A DNA stretch of 64,000 nt from CAVXYG01 sp963766005 (GCA_963766005.1 CAVXYG010000009.1:92209-156208), one strand, 5' to 3'; shown: positions 35,597 to 44,980, counted from the stretch's first letter. Notes: generated by a model from the sequence alone, not told the origin. Made by a program: numbers and translations.

Positions 35597-36604
35597 ATGA
35601 CGACCAGCGCGGCCAGCATGGACACCGACTCCAGTGCGCCCTCGGTGAGCCGGCGGCGGCGGCAGCTTGGGCGGGCGGTGGTGGCTGCTTGGGCAGCCGC
35701 ACTGGTCGTGTCCTGCCTGCGCAACGGCTTCCCGTTCGACCGGGCGAGCATGAGCCTGTGGATCCTGACCGGGCTGCTCGCCGCGAGCGTGGCTCGGCCG
35801 TGGCGGCGGGTCGCGCGCATCTTCGCGGACTGGGTGCCCTTCCTCCTGATCCTCTACCTGTACGACTACTCGCGGGGAGCCGCGGACGCGCTGGGCAGCA
35901 CGGTGCAGGTCGAGGGGCCGATCCTGTGGGACCGGGCGCTGTTCCTGGGAGCGGATCCGGCTGTCTGGCTGCAGCAGACCTTCTACGACCCGCAGGCCGT
36001 GCACTGGTGGGACGCGGTCGGGGCACTGGTGTACGTCAGCCACTTCTTCGTCGTCTGGGTGATCGCCGCGGTCCTCTACCAGCGCAGCCGCGACCACTGG
36101 TTCCGCTGGGCGCGGGCGCTGGTGGTGCTGTCGTTCTCCGGACTGGTGACCTACGCCGTGATGCCTGCGGCGCCGCCCTGGTACGCCGCGCAGGAGGGGC
36201 TGCTGCCGCCGCTGGACCGGATCTCCACCCGGGGCCTGGACGCCATGGGTCTGAGCTTCGCGGAGTCGCTGTTCGATCAGGGCCGCGCCGTGACCAACGA
36301 TGTCGCCGCCATCCCGAGTCTGCACACGGCATTCGCTGTGCTGGTGGCAGTGTGGTTCTTCGGCAAGGTCCCGCAGCGGCACCGGTGGTGGTTGCAGCCC
36401 CTGCTCGTCGTCTACCCCGTGGCCATGCTCGCGACGCTGGTCTACAGCGGCGAGCACTACGTGATCGACGGGATCATCGGGGCGGCATACGTCATCGCGG
36501 TGCTGGCCGGGCTGGCGTGGTGGGACCGATGGCGCACCGGGGCCGGACCCGCGCCGAACGGCCCGACCCCGACCCCGATGGCGAGCACCGGCGAAGGCTC
36601 CTGA
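35597..36604 (+). CDS. PAP2-superfamily membrane protein, Aur1-like
   Basis: 335 residues, six or more membrane segments. The PAP2 phosphatase motifs are split as in Aur1/inositolphosphotransferase-like proteins: PSLHTAFAV (about 237) and YSGEHYVIDGIIG (about 282), giving the two catalytic His and the Asp. It would act at the outer face on a lipid phosphate or transfer a phospho-alcohol to a lipid. It has an N-terminal Arg-rich cytosolic segment and a Pro/Thr tail. ATG at 35597 has GGAGGTG just upstream. Substrate unknown. Confidence 0.8.
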   Translation: MTTSAASMDTDSSAPSVSRRRRQLGRAVVAAWAAALVVSCLRNGFPFDRASMSLWILTGLLAASVARPWRRVARIFADWVPFLLILYLYDYSRGAADALGSTVQVEGPILWDRALFLGADPAVWLQQTFYDPQAVHWWDAVGALVYVSHFFVVWVIAAVLYQRSRDHWFRWARALVVLSFSGLVTYAVMPAAPPWYAAQEGLLPPLDRISTRGLDAMGLSFAESLFDQGRAVTNDVAAIPSLHTAFAVLVAVWFFGKVPQRHRWWLQPLLVVYPVAMLATLVYSGEHYVIDGIIGAAYVIAVLAGLAWWDRWRTGAGPAPNGPTPTPMASTGEGS

Positions 36605-36814
36605 AGCGACGCGCAGAGGCAGCAGGCTGCCCGGGGCGGCGTCGGGCGGCGCATCGCCAAGCGCAGGGCGAAGGCAGCGCGTTCCTGCTGGCGACCGATC
36701 CGGGCACCGAGGTCGCCGGGACCGCCGGCCGACGGTGCGCAGGACCCTGCGGCGGGCCGGCGATGTCCGGGCGCCGGGCTAGGGCCGAGCGCTCGCCCCC
36801 GAGTGCGGCGCGGC

Positions 36815-38206
36815 TCAGGCCTCGGTTCCCGCGGGCAGCAGGTGCCCCGTGTGCCCGAGGATCGCCTGGTCCAAGGCGAACGAGCGGCCGAAATCGTCGT
36901 GCTCCCGGTAGAGCGCTACGGCGCGGGCCAAGTGCAGGACCGAGCCGGTGTGCCGGCCGACCATCTCCATCACCCAGGCCTGGGCCAGTCCGGCCCGGCC
37001 GAGCGCCTCATGCCGCAGCAGGGATTCGGCTCCGGCCCCCGCCGCCGGCTCCTCGGCGTGCCATCGGGCCCAGCAGCGCCCCGCCTGGACGACGACGTCC
37101 ACCAGGGGATCCACCCCGTCGTCGATGCGCAGCGCCGCGAGGGCTTCGAGGGCCGCCGCCGGCTGCTCCTGTCGGACCAGCGCTGCGGTCAGCCGCTCGA
37201 TCGACCGGGCATCGTCCCATCCTGGCGGCTCAGTTCCGATCAGTACCGGCCCGAGCAGCGCCCGGTACCCTGCGATGGCTTCGGCGTCCCCCTCGTTCTC
37301 GAAGTGGACATCCGCGAACAGGCGCCGGGCCCGGTCGCGCTCGACGGAGTACCTCGGACCGGCCGCATCGAGCACCGCGGCTGCCGCGGACAGGGCCGAG
37401 ACTGCGTCTTCGGAGCGGCCGAGAGCGTCGTAGGCGCGCCCAAGCCAGATCTGCGCCACTGCCGAGCGTTCCGGAAGCCCGAGGCCTCGATAGAGCTCCT
37501 GCGCCGCGGCGAAGGCTCCTACGGCGGCCTCCGCCCGGCCATCGGCCAGGAGCGCCTCGCCGAGCCGGCCCTGGTGGTAGGGCTCGGCGCCGTCGTCGGC
37601 CAGCGAGGTGCTGACTCGGTGGTTGTCGCGCGCCGTCACCACGGCCTCCCCGGTCCGACCGAGGAACAGCAGCACGTTGACCTCGAAGTCTCGGGCCCAC
37701 AGGAGCCCGGCGACGTTGGCAGCGCGCCGAAACTCCTCGCCGGCCGCACGCGCGGTCTCTAGCGCCTTCGCCTCGTCATCGAGGAAGTACTCGGCGCGGG
37801 CCCGGAGCAGCAGCGTGCTGGCCAGCCGGTCGTCGAGGCCGTAGTCGCGCATCAGGGGCAGGATTTCCTCGCAGGTGGCCAGCACGGCCGGCCAGTCGCT
37901 CAGCCTCGCCAGGACATCCGCCTCGCCCCAGCGGCAGTCCAACCGCAGCGGGACGTCACCCACGCGCCCGGCCGCTGCCGCAGCGTCCCGGTAGGCGATC
38001 ACCGAGGCGGCGGCGTCGCCGGCATTGAACAGTGCCCCCGCACGGTTCCGCAGCGCCGCGGCCGCCATCGCAGGTTCGGCCTTGGTGGTGAAGGCCTCCG
38101 CTGCCATCGCGTAGAGCGCTGCGGCCGTGTCCATGTTGCGGGCATCGACCTCCGCTTCGGCCCGCTCGTAGAGCTCGTAGGGGTTCTCCGTGATCGGATC
38201 GGACAA
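36815..38206 (-). CDS. TPR-like repeat protein
   Basis: 463 residues, almost entirely helical and Ala/Leu/Glu-rich, with repeated helix pairs matching tetratricopeptide repeats (for example AAALYAMAAEAFTTKAEPAM and AVAQIWLGRAYDALGRSEDA). It has no signal peptide, membrane segment or enzymatic motif. The TTG start at 38206 is supported by AGGAG six bases upstream and by the sensible N-terminus SDPITENPYELYERAE. A scaffold or protein-binding role is likely; the partner is unknown. The 210-base gap downstream to the convergent PAP2 gene holds nothing recognisable. Confidence 0.75.
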   Translation of the reverse strand: MSDPITENPYELYERAEAEVDARNMDTAAALYAMAAEAFTTKAEPAMAAAALRNRAGALFNAGDAAASVIAYRDAAAAAGRVGDVPLRLDCRWGEADVLARLSDWPAVLATCEEILPLMRDYGLDDRLASTLLLRARAEYFLDDEAKALETARAAGEEFRRAANVAGLLWARDFEVNVLLFLGRTGEAVVTARDNHRVSTSLADDGAEPYHQGRLGEALLADGRAEAAVGAFAAAQELYRGLGLPERSAVAQIWLGRAYDALGRSEDAVSALSAAAAVLDAAGPRYSVERDRARRLFADVHFENEGDAEAIAGYRALLGPVLIGTEPPGWDDARSIERLTAALVRQEQPAAALEALAALRIDDGVDPLVDVVVQAGRCWARWHAEEPAAGAGAESLLRHEALGRAGLAQAWVMEMVGRHTGSVLHLARAVALYREHDDFGRSFALDQAILGHTGHLLPAGTEA

Positions 38207-38295
38207 TGCTTCTCCTCTCGGTGGTTGGAGCGCTGGACGGATGCTTGTGGCATTCCTTCATCACAATGCCTCGGGGGTCCGACACGCAGCGGCTG

Positions 38296-38985
38296 CTACT
38301 GCTCCCGGTAGCGCTGAGCGGCGGCGGCGAGTCGGGCGAGTGTCGAGGCGTCGGCGGGGCGGGCTCCGGCGCTCCAATCGGCCGGGTCGGCGGCGTAGGG
38401 CACGCCGTAGGCGGCGGTGTCGCGCTGGGTCCGCCACCCCTCGGACAGGGGACCGAGGTCGAGGGTGTCGTAGCCGATCGCGTCCAGCAGCGCCGTCACG
38501 CGGTCCTTGGCCGCGGCGTCGTCGCCGGCGATCGCCAGGGCGCTGCGGTCCGGTGCCCCGGCAGGCCGCGCCAGCACAGCCAGGTGCTGGAAGAAGATGT
38601 TGTTGAAGGCCTTGACCACCGAGGACTCGGGCAGGTGGGCCTGCAGGAGTTCCGACGTCGTCGTCGATTCGTCGTCCAACTCTGGGACGTGCCCGTCGCG
38701 GCCCGGGTAGTAGTTCATGGTGTCGATGACGACCTTGCCCCGCAGCTCCGCCACCGGGACGCTCCGGTAGTTGCCCAGGGGGATGGTCACGACGACCACC
38801 TCGCCGGCGGCCGCTGCCTCCTGCGCTGAGGCGGCCCGAGCGCGTGGCCCCAGCTCCGCGACGAGGTCCGCGAGGGTGTCCGGCCCCCTGCTGTTGCTCA
38901 TCACCACGGTGTCTCCCGCGTCGACGGCCAGTTGTGCGACCGTCCTGCCGATGTTGCCGCTCCCGAGGAAACCCCACAGTGTCAT
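38296..38985 (-). CDS. NADPH-dependent F420 reductase-like oxidoreductase
   Basis: 229-residue Rossmann protein of the F420-dependent NADP oxidoreductase (FNO)/ProC-like group. The nucleotide motif is GFLGSGNIGRTVAQLA (residue 5), with MSNSRGPDTL fitting the NADP 2'-phosphate site and VVVVTIPLGNY the next strand. IDTMNYYPGRDG and KAFNNIFFQHL are family features. It would pass hydride between NADPH and F420 or another small cofactor. ATG at 38985 (MTLWGFLG) is chosen; the upstream in-frame extension is shadow sequence. Confidence 0.8.
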   Translation of the reverse strand: MTLWGFLGSGNIGRTVAQLAVDAGDTVVMSNSRGPDTLADLVAELGPRARAASAQEAAAAGEVVVVTIPLGNYRSVPVAELRGKVVIDTMNYYPGRDGHVPELDDESTTTSELLQAHLPESSVVKAFNNIFFQHLAVLARPAGAPDRSALAIAGDDAAAKDRVTALLDAIGYDTLDLGPLSEGWRTQRDTAAYGVPYAADPADWSAGARPADASTLARLAAAAQRYREQ

Positions 38986-39226
38986 TCCCCTGTCAACCCC
39001 GCGCCAAGGGCAGGCATTCCGCCCAGTGCCCGCTGCGAGCGTGCCGTGGAGCATGCACCCGGCGGGTTGCCGGACCAGACGACGGCGCGGCTCTCACGGC
39101 GCCCGCGGTGGCCCCACGGCCCGCGGCCGCGCGGCGACCTTGCCTCGCGCCGGCCGCGCCCGCGCCCGCGCCGGCCGCGCCCGCGCCCGCGCCGGCCGCG
39201 CCTGCGCAGATCGCGCCCGAGGCGCG
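38986..39226. repeat. Low-complexity GC-rich intergenic sequence with short tandem repeats
   Basis: First half of the 495-base gap before the transglutaminase-like gene. Bases about 39145-39205 are an imperfect array of CCGGCCGCGCCCGCGCCCGCG units. The long ORFs crossing it have Arg/Pro/Ala-only composition and are shadows. No gene seen. Confidence 0.6.
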
Positions 39227-39274
39227 TTGATCGCTGCGGAAACCCGCTCCACAGCCAGAATTCGAAGCGATCAA
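39227..39274. repeat. 48-bp dispersed inverted repeat, copy 1
   Basis: Begins TTGATCGCTGCG and ends AAGCGATCAA. The arms are diverged in the inner part (GGAAAC on the left, GAATTC on the right). One of four equal-length copies in the window, all intergenic. Confidence 0.85.
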
Positions 39275-39309
39275 CCAACGCCAGCGGCATCAACGCCGGC
39301 GGCATCAAC

Positions 39310-39365
39310 GGCCGCTCCGACGGCGGCATCCGACGGCCGCTCCGACGGCCGCTCCGACGGCCGCT
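39310..39365. repeat. 12-bp tandem repeat
   Basis: GACGGCCGCTCC occurs about four times in a row with small changes, just before the transglutaminase-like gene, after a GGCATCAACG repeat. No coding frame in it is convincing. Confidence 0.7.
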
Positions 39366-39480
39366 CCGCGATCCGCGTCGCGTGAGTCGGGCTGGCGGGT
39401 GCGGGACCGACGCCAGGGGACCGGTGAGGCCCCGCAACGGCGATTGCGCAGATCCCGCTTCGGCCTGGGAGAATCTCACT

Positions 39481-40281
39481 GTGACGGTGACCGTGGCGAT
39501 CGACGCCTGGATGTCGATCGAGGTGCAGCAGCCAGGTGAGCTGGCGCTGTGCGTCGGTGCCACGTCGCCGCAGACGAGCGAGACCCTGCGCGTGTCCGAT
39601 GCGGCCGGCTACCCGGTCGCGGTGCGCGAGGTGCGGACCGACGGTGGCCGGACCCAGGTCATCTCTGCGCTGGCTGGCGAGCTGAGCCTGTCCTACTTGG
39701 CCCACGCGGACCTTCCTGCACGGGATGCCGCAGCCGTCAACCCGGCCGAGGCCTTGGTGTACCGACGGCCGAGCCGGTACTGCCCGTCGGATCGGTTGGG
39801 CGGTCTGGCCTATGCCCACTTCGGCGGCCTGGACCCGCGCCAGATCCCGTTCGCGGTGGAGCAGTGGCTCAACGAGACGGTGTCCTACGTGCCGGGCACC
39901 ACCGATGCCGCCGACGATGCCCTGCACCCGCTGCTGACACGCATGGGGGTGTGTCGAGACTTCGCCCACCTCGGCGTCACTATGTGCCGGGCCCTCGGAA
40001 TACCGGCCCGGTACACCGCCGTGTACGCGCCGGGCCTGGATCCGATGGACTTCCACGCGGTGTTCGAGGCAGCAGTGGCCGGTGCCTGGTACGTCTTCGA
40101 CGGCACACGCCTTGCGCCGCGACGCAGCCTGGTGCGGATCGTGAGCGGACGTGACGCTGCCGACACCGCGCTCCTCACCTCCCTGGGCGCGGTCGTGGGC
40201 GCGGTGTCGCACGGGCTCACGGTCACCACGGCGGACGACCTGCCCATCGACGACCGCTCCGCGCTGGTGCCGCTGGCCTGA
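39481..40281 (+). CDS. Transglutaminase-like cysteine protein
   Basis: 266 residues. The N-terminal beta domain (about 1-110) is followed by a transglutaminase-like core with the triad Cys in GVCRDFAHLGV (about 158), His in DFHAVFEA (about 189) and Asp in YVFDGTRLAP (about 204). It has no signal peptide, so it is cytosolic. Related proteins act as peptidases or amidases. The GTG at 39481 opens a strand-rich start (VTVTVAIDAWMSIEV). Next to nothing functional upstream; a small Zn-knuckle gene follows 209 bases on. Confidence 0.85.
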   Translation: MTVTVAIDAWMSIEVQQPGELALCVGATSPQTSETLRVSDAAGYPVAVREVRTDGGRTQVISALAGELSLSYLAHADLPARDAAAVNPAEALVYRRPSRYCPSDRLGGLAYAHFGGLDPRQIPFAVEQWLNETVSYVPGTTDAADDALHPLLTRMGVCRDFAHLGVTMCRALGIPARYTAVYAPGLDPMDFHAVFEAAVAGAWYVFDGTRLAPRRSLVRIVSGRDAADTALLTSLGAVVGAVSHGLTVTTADDLPIDDRSALVPLA

Positions 40282-40490
40282 CGGTCAGGCCAGCCGACGC
40301 GAGCAGGCGGGTCCGCCTTCTGCCGGGCAGCCCGCTGCGCAGGCGATCAGGCGGCGGGCCCTAGCTCGCGCCCCGGGTTCTCGCGGCCCCTGCGGGGTTG
40401 CCGCGGACCGGCCAGATCGGTGCGGATGGGACGGCCCCTGGCTGCCGCCATCGTCCTGGCCCACACTGGAGGCACGAGTGGGGAGCGGAC

Positions 40491-40664
40491 GTGAACGAGT
40501 GCGTGCTGTGCGACGGCGAGTTGGGCCCGGACGGCGAGCCGTACTGCGACGATTGCTTCACGATCATGGTGCGCTATCGCGCCAACTCCTTCGACGGCCG
40601 CGGGACCTACCGCGACTTCCTGCACCGAATCTCCCGCCCCCACGTGAACGGCGGTCAAGGGTAG
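40491..40664 (+). CDS. 57-residue Zn-knuckle protein
   Basis: A short protein starting VNECVLCDGELGPDGEPYC and DDCF: two CxxC pairs 14 residues apart form a compact zinc knuckle, then a basic/aromatic tail (VRYRANSFDGRGTYRDFLH). GTG at 40491 has GGGGAG upstream. Unknown role; nucleic-acid or protein binding is plausible. Confidence 0.65.
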   Translation: MNECVLCDGELGPDGEPYCDDCFTIMVRYRANSFDGRGTYRDFLHRISRPHVNGGQG

Positions 40665-40702
40665 GCGCGGCGCTCCCGGTGGCGGTGGCGCGCGCGGAGG
40701 CG

Positions 40703-40750
40703 TTGATCGTCGCGAATTCCGGCTGCAGAGCCAGAATTCGCAGCGATCAA
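40703..40750. repeat. 48-bp dispersed inverted repeat, copy 2
   Basis: Left arm TTGATCGTCGCGAATTC pairs with right arm GAATTCGCAGCGATCAA with two mismatches. Between the Zn-knuckle gene and the SCO7613-like gene; followed by an 80-base degenerate CGCCGGAGCCGCCG array. Confidence 0.85.
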
Positions 40751-40849
40751 CGCGCCCGTGTCGCCGGAGCCGCCGCCGCGCCGCGTCGCCGGGGCCGCCG
40801 CCCGGCCGTGTCGCCGGAGCCCGCCGCCGCCCGGCCGTGTCGCCGGGAC

Positions 40850-43800
40850 TCAGTGCAGGTGTACTGCCCAGTGGCGCAACTGCCCGCCCCGGCGGCGCAC
40901 CGCCTCCAGCCGGGCACCGATCGCCAGCAGGGTCAGGCCGACCAGTGACAACGGCACCCAGCTGGGCAGATCCTGCGTCCACTGCGCGAGCACGGGTGCC
41001 ACGACGAGGCCGAGCACGACCAGTCCCGGGTAGACGAAGCCTGCCCATTCGCGCCAACTGCCGACCCAGACCAGCACTCCGCCCGCGATGAGGGAGAACC
41101 AGACCCGCCATCCGACGGTGCCGTCCTGCCAGGCCAGGGCCGCCGTGGGGATCGCCGCCACAGCCACCGCCGGGGCGGCCAAGAGCCAGCTGTGCGTCAG
41201 TCGTCCCGTCGCCCGGGCGACGAGGGCGCACACCACCGCGACGGCCAGCGCCGTGGGCCAGGTGATGGCTTCCAGCGGCGGATCCGTAGTCTCGGCCACC
41301 GCGAGCAGGGTGTTCGTCCACAGCACCAGCGTGGCGATCGACCCGCTGAGCGCAGCCGGTCCCGGTCGACGCCACAGCACGACTGCCGCAGCCGCCCACA
41401 CGGCGGCGACAACGGCCATCCGGACCCATGCCGCGGGGTCGATGCCAGCGGCAGGAGCCCGGAGCGCCCACACCGTCGATGCGATGAGCATGACCAAGCC
41501 AGCCGGCAGCACCGACGACGACCACCACTGCAGCGGCGTTGCCGGCCTGCGGAACCAGCCGAGCACGAGGGCTGCCCCCACAGCCAGCGGTCCGGTCGCC
41601 GCCTCCAGCTCGACGGACTGCAAGCCGGAGAGCCAGGTGAAGTAGACCCACAGCGGCAGGACGACGACCAGCGTGGCGGCGAAGGCGGACCGAATCGGGG
41701 CGGCTGTGCTGGTGAGCACCGCCACGATGCCCGCCAAGGCCAACACCACGAGCAGGCGGACCGCGGTGTCCCACTGCTCGACCGCGGGGTCGTCGGCCAG
41801 GAACAGCAAGGACGGCAGTGCGGCAGCACCGAGGGTCGCGGTGGCGCCGACGCCGAGGGCGCGGCGGGGATCGACGGCCCTGGCGGCCAGCGCCACCGAG
41901 ACGCCGATCCCGAGCGCCACCGGGACGGTCGCGAGCTCGGGGGGCGGCCAACCGCCGCCCACGGGCTCCGTGACCCCGAGGATCCAGTCCACGTAGACGC
42001 CCAGCAGCGTGGCCACGGCGAGCGTGCCGGCGAGCCAGGCCACGACGGGCCAACGCCAGGCCAGCACGGTCGCCAGCCCGCCGGCTGCGGCGACGCCGAC
42101 CAGCCGCCAGGCGGTGAGGGTGTTCCACGCCGGGTCGGCCAGCACCGCCACCGCGGAGGGCACCAAGCCGGTCACCAGGACCGCGACCACCGCCGCCCGC
42201 GGGTGTGTCCAACGGTCCACGACGCCGCCGGCCGCGACGACCGCGACCGCTGCGGCCACCGGCAGCGCGTACCACTCCGGCACCGGGTCGCTCACCCGTT
42301 CGGCGACCGCGACCCAGGTGTGCGGCAACGCGAACAGGACCAGCACGACGGCGGGGAGCGTCGCCCCGGTGCGTCCCCATCCCGCCAAGGCCGTCACGCC
42401 CACCAGCCCGGCACCCAGCAGCCACGCTCTGGGCTGGTCCGGGGCCCCGTCGGCCACGGCCGTCAGGGAGAGCGCCAACGTGGGCAGCAGGGCGACGGCG
42501 ATCAGGTACTGGGGCACGATCGCCGGCACTTCCCGCACTCCCCAGATGCCGGCGCTCCTGCCCAGCCACCAGGAGCCGAGTACGGCCGCCAGGACGGGGA
42601 GGGTCACGACCTCGATCTCGTCGCCGAGATGCCCCGTCGCCCAGGTGGTGGACCAGGCCACGGACCCGAGCAGGAGCCCGAAGACCGCCCATCCGCCCCG
42701 CGCCGTGGCAACCCCGTAGCTCCAGGCTGCCAACGCCACCGCAAGCGCCGTCAGGGTCGCAGTGAGCCAGGCGAAGGCCTGGTGCTCGGGCTGCGACGAC
42801 ACCGACAGGTTCACCAACAGGCCGGTGCCGACGACGACTCCCGCGGCGCCCGTGGCGGCGGTGAGCATCCAGGGGCGGCTGTACCAGCGCCAGCCCACCA
42901 GAACGAGCACGGCCAGCGCCGCAACGGTCGGTGCCACCGCGAGGACGGCGGATGCTTCGGATGTCGCTTCCGTCGAGCCGAGCACCAGTGCCGGCAGTGG
43001 CGCCACGAACGCGACGCTGCCGGTGAAGAACCCCTCAGCCGCCGGCTGGTACGTCAGCCAGGCGCCAACGCACAGCAGGTAGCTCAGGCCCGCCACGGCC
43101 GCGAAGCCCGCGGCAAGCCATGCCGTGCCGTCGGCGGTGCCGGTGCCGAGGTCGGTGAGCCAGCGACTGGCACCGGCCGCGCTCAGCGCGAGGGCGAGGC
43201 CACCAGCCGCGAGTGCCGTCCACCAGGAGGTTGCGGCCGCTTCGGCCTCCCGGGGGGCCAGTGCCATCGCGGCGACGACCAGCGGCGCGGCCACCGCGAC
43301 CACCAGGATCGCCGCGAGCGCGAACCACTGCGTCGTCCCCCGGGACATCGAGGACCCCTCGAGCACGGTCGCCGCAGCGAGGATTCCGGTGAGGCCGAGG
43401 CCGATCCACCCCCCGTGCCACCAGATCGCAACCCGGCTCGGTTTGCCGGTGACCAGCAGCAGCACGGCTCCGACACCACAGGCCGCCGGCGGGTACCAGG
43501 TTTGGTCCAAGCCCGGCACGATGACGGGCAAGGACGAGGCGACCACCACGCCGCTCGCGGTGGTGAGGGCGGCCAGGATCACGCTGGTTGCGGGCAGCGG
43601 TCGTGCCGCGACGGTGACGGCTCCCAGCACCCCGACCGCCGACACGAGGATCAGCACCTGCAGTGCCTGCGGCATGGTCTCCCACAGCACCGCTGACGCA
43701 ACCACCAGTGCGGCCAGCAGCAGGACCGCGCCGGTCCCCTGGAGCAGGATCGCCAGCGGAATGCCGGGGCGTCGCGGCATCGTGATGGTTGCGTCGAGCG

Positions 43801-44311
43801 GGGCTGGCCACGTGTCCGCTGGGCTCGGGGCCACCGCGCCGGGGTGCTGCGGCGATGCCGAGTCTCCGTGCGCCGCAGCGGGCCAGGCGGTGCCGGGCGT
43901 CGGCGCAGCGGGCCAGGGGGTGCCGGGCGTCGCCGCAGCGGGCCAGTCCGCATCGGACCTCGTCGTGCCGGGTTTCGGGAGGCCCGATCCCAGCCGTGAC
44001 CAGGACCGATCGGCCTCGGCGAGCGCACGTGCCGCGAGGTCGGCATCGTGTCGGGCGGCCCACCAGCGCCGCTCGGCCTCCGCGGCCGCCTCGGCAGCCT
44101 GCTGGTGCCACTGCCGGCAGCGATGCAGTGCGACCCACGCGCGCGACCGCGAGGTGGCCACCGACCAGTCGATACTCGCGCCGCAGGAAGGGCAGCGGGT
44201 GACGACGTCGGCTGTGCTGTCCGCGATCAGGTGCGCGCACCCGGGGCACCAGACGTAGCCGTCCCAACCGGTCCTCTGGGCCCGATCTCCAGCATCGCTT
44301 GCAGTACTCAT
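40850..44311 (-). CDS. SCO7613-like giant membrane protein with zinc ribbon
   Basis: 1153 residues. The N-terminal zinc ribbon (CPGCAHL and CPSCGAS, about 22-45) is followed by a Trp/Glu-rich coiled region and a repeated Pro/Ala/Thr linker (about 115-160). About 30 membrane helices then fill the rest (from about 180 on). It fits actinomycete proteins labelled SCO7613 C-terminal domain membrane protein; function unknown. ATG at 44311. A decayed copy of its last part, next to a composite palindrome, is found at 53157-53415. Confidence 0.8.
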   Translation of the reverse strand: MSTASDAGDRAQRTGWDGYVWCPGCAHLIADSTADVVTRCPSCGASIDWSVATSRSRAWVALHRCRQWHQQAAEAAAEAERRWWAARHDADLAARALAEADRSWSRLGSGLPKPGTTRSDADWPAAATPGTPWPAAPTPGTAWPAAAHGDSASPQHPGAVAPSPADTWPAPLDATITMPRRPGIPLAILLQGTGAVLLLAALVVASAVLWETMPQALQVLILVSAVGVLGAVTVAARPLPATSVILAALTTASGVVVASSLPVIVPGLDQTWYPPAACGVGAVLLLVTGKPSRVAIWWHGGWIGLGLTGILAAATVLEGSSMSRGTTQWFALAAILVVAVAAPLVVAAMALAPREAEAAATSWWTALAAGGLALALSAAGASRWLTDLGTGTADGTAWLAAGFAAVAGLSYLLCVGAWLTYQPAAEGFFTGSVAFVAPLPALVLGSTEATSEASAVLAVAPTVAALAVLVLVGWRWYSRPWMLTAATGAAGVVVGTGLLVNLSVSSQPEHQAFAWLTATLTALAVALAAWSYGVATARGGWAVFGLLLGSVAWSTTWATGHLGDEIEVVTLPVLAAVLGSWWLGRSAGIWGVREVPAIVPQYLIAVALLPTLALSLTAVADGAPDQPRAWLLGAGLVGVTALAGWGRTGATLPAVVLVLFALPHTWVAVAERVSDPVPEWYALPVAAAVAVVAAGGVVDRWTHPRAAVVAVLVTGLVPSAVAVLADPAWNTLTAWRLVGVAAAGGLATVLAWRWPVVAWLAGTLAVATLLGVYVDWILGVTEPVGGGWPPPELATVPVALGIGVSVALAARAVDPRRALGVGATATLGAAALPSLLFLADDPAVEQWDTAVRLLVVLALAGIVAVLTSTAAPIRSAFAATLVVVLPLWVYFTWLSGLQSVELEAATGPLAVGAALVLGWFRRPATPLQWWSSSVLPAGLVMLIASTVWALRAPAAGIDPAAWVRMAVVAAVWAAAAVVLWRRPGPAALSGSIATLVLWTNTLLAVAETTDPPLEAITWPTALAVAVVCALVARATGRLTHSWLLAAPAVAVAAIPTAALAWQDGTVGWRVWFSLIAGGVLVWVGSWREWAGFVYPGLVVLGLVVAPVLAQWTQDLPSWVPLSLVGLTLLAIGARLEAVRRRGGQLRHWAVHLH

Positions 44312-44536
44312 CGCACACCCCCGGCGGCGGCCCCTGAGGGGGCCTCGCTTTCATCGTGGCACCTAAGGCGTGGGCCGAAAGGCCCGGCCGGTCCCGGGGT
44401 CGCGGTGGGACAGACCGGTTAGCGGCAACTCCTGCGCCCACGCCAACGCCGGCAACTCCTGCGCCCACGCGCAACGCCGAGCAACTCCTGCAGCACGTCG
44501 GGTTGAGAGGTGCTGCCTGTCCTTCTTGCCTGCTCG

Positions 44537-44584
44537 TTGATCGCTGCGAATTCCCGCCCCAGTGCCGGAATTCGCAGCGATCAA
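44537..44584. repeat. 48-bp dispersed inverted repeat, copy 3 (best copy)
   Basis: Perfect 17-bp arms TTGATCGCTGCGAATTC and GAATTCGCAGCGATCAA around a 14-base loop. Lies between the SCO7613-like gene and a serine hydrolase remnant; the stretch before it (44407-44500) repeats GGCAACTCCTGCGCCCACGC. Confidence 0.9.
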
Positions 44585-44596
44585 TGCGATTGGGCG

Positions 44597-44866
44597 GCAG
44601 GGGGAGGTTTGGGGCGGCTGTGCCGGGGGCAGGTCGGCGACGAGGTTCACGTTGGCCTTCTCCTGCCGCCAGGGCCTATCCCCGTGCTGGCCCTGCAGGG
44701 GGTCGGCGGTGACCACGACGACCATGTCGAGGCTCGGGACGACCGCGATCTGCTGGCCGCCGTGGCCCCAGGCCAGGTGGTAGGCGTGCTCACCGGCGGT
44801 AGCGGTCCACCAGTGGTACCCGTACCCCGGGGCGCCGAAGTTGGCCCCTACGCCGGGGTGGCCTGC
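44597..44866 (-). pseudogene. C-terminal remnant of a serine hydrolase (beta-lactamase family)
   Basis: About 85 codons on the minus strand read GVGANFGAPGYGYHWW, AWGHGGQQIAVVPSLDMVVVV and RPWRQEKANVNLVADL. This is the end of a class C beta-lactamase-like hydrolase, where HGGQ is in the place of the KTG box. There is no start or catalytic SxxK part; upstream the frame runs into repeat copy 4, and downstream it has no stop before copy 3. It is therefore a fragment held between two 48-bp repeats. Confidence 0.65.
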
Positions 44867-44882
44867 TGCTCTGCGGTCCCCG

Positions 44883-44930
44883 TTGATCGCTGCGAATTCC
44901 CGCCTGACAGTCAGAAAACGCAGCGATCAA
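44883..44930. repeat. 48-bp dispersed inverted repeat, copy 4
   Basis: TTGATCGCTGCGAATTCCCG on the left; the right arm is AAAACGCAGCGATCAA, so only the outer 12 bp pair. Lies 299 bases after copy 3 in the same orientation, between the hydrolase remnant and the catalase-like gene. Confidence 0.85.
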
Positions 44931-44980
44931 CGCCGATGATGCTGCCGAGGCCGTCGCGGCGCGGGGCCTGGCTGACGGGG

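Noticed and set aside
39000..39480. Protein-coding frames through the GC repeat region
   Set aside because: Frames encode only simple Arg/Pro/Ala or Ser/Asp/Gly repeats and cross the 48-bp inverted repeat; the true transglutaminase-like start at 39481 is clear.
44883..44930. Rho-independent terminator as the main explanation for the 48-bp repeat
   Set aside because: Only 12 bp pair in this copy and no T-run follows. The equal 48-bp length of all four copies fits a dispersed element better, though some copies may terminate transcription.
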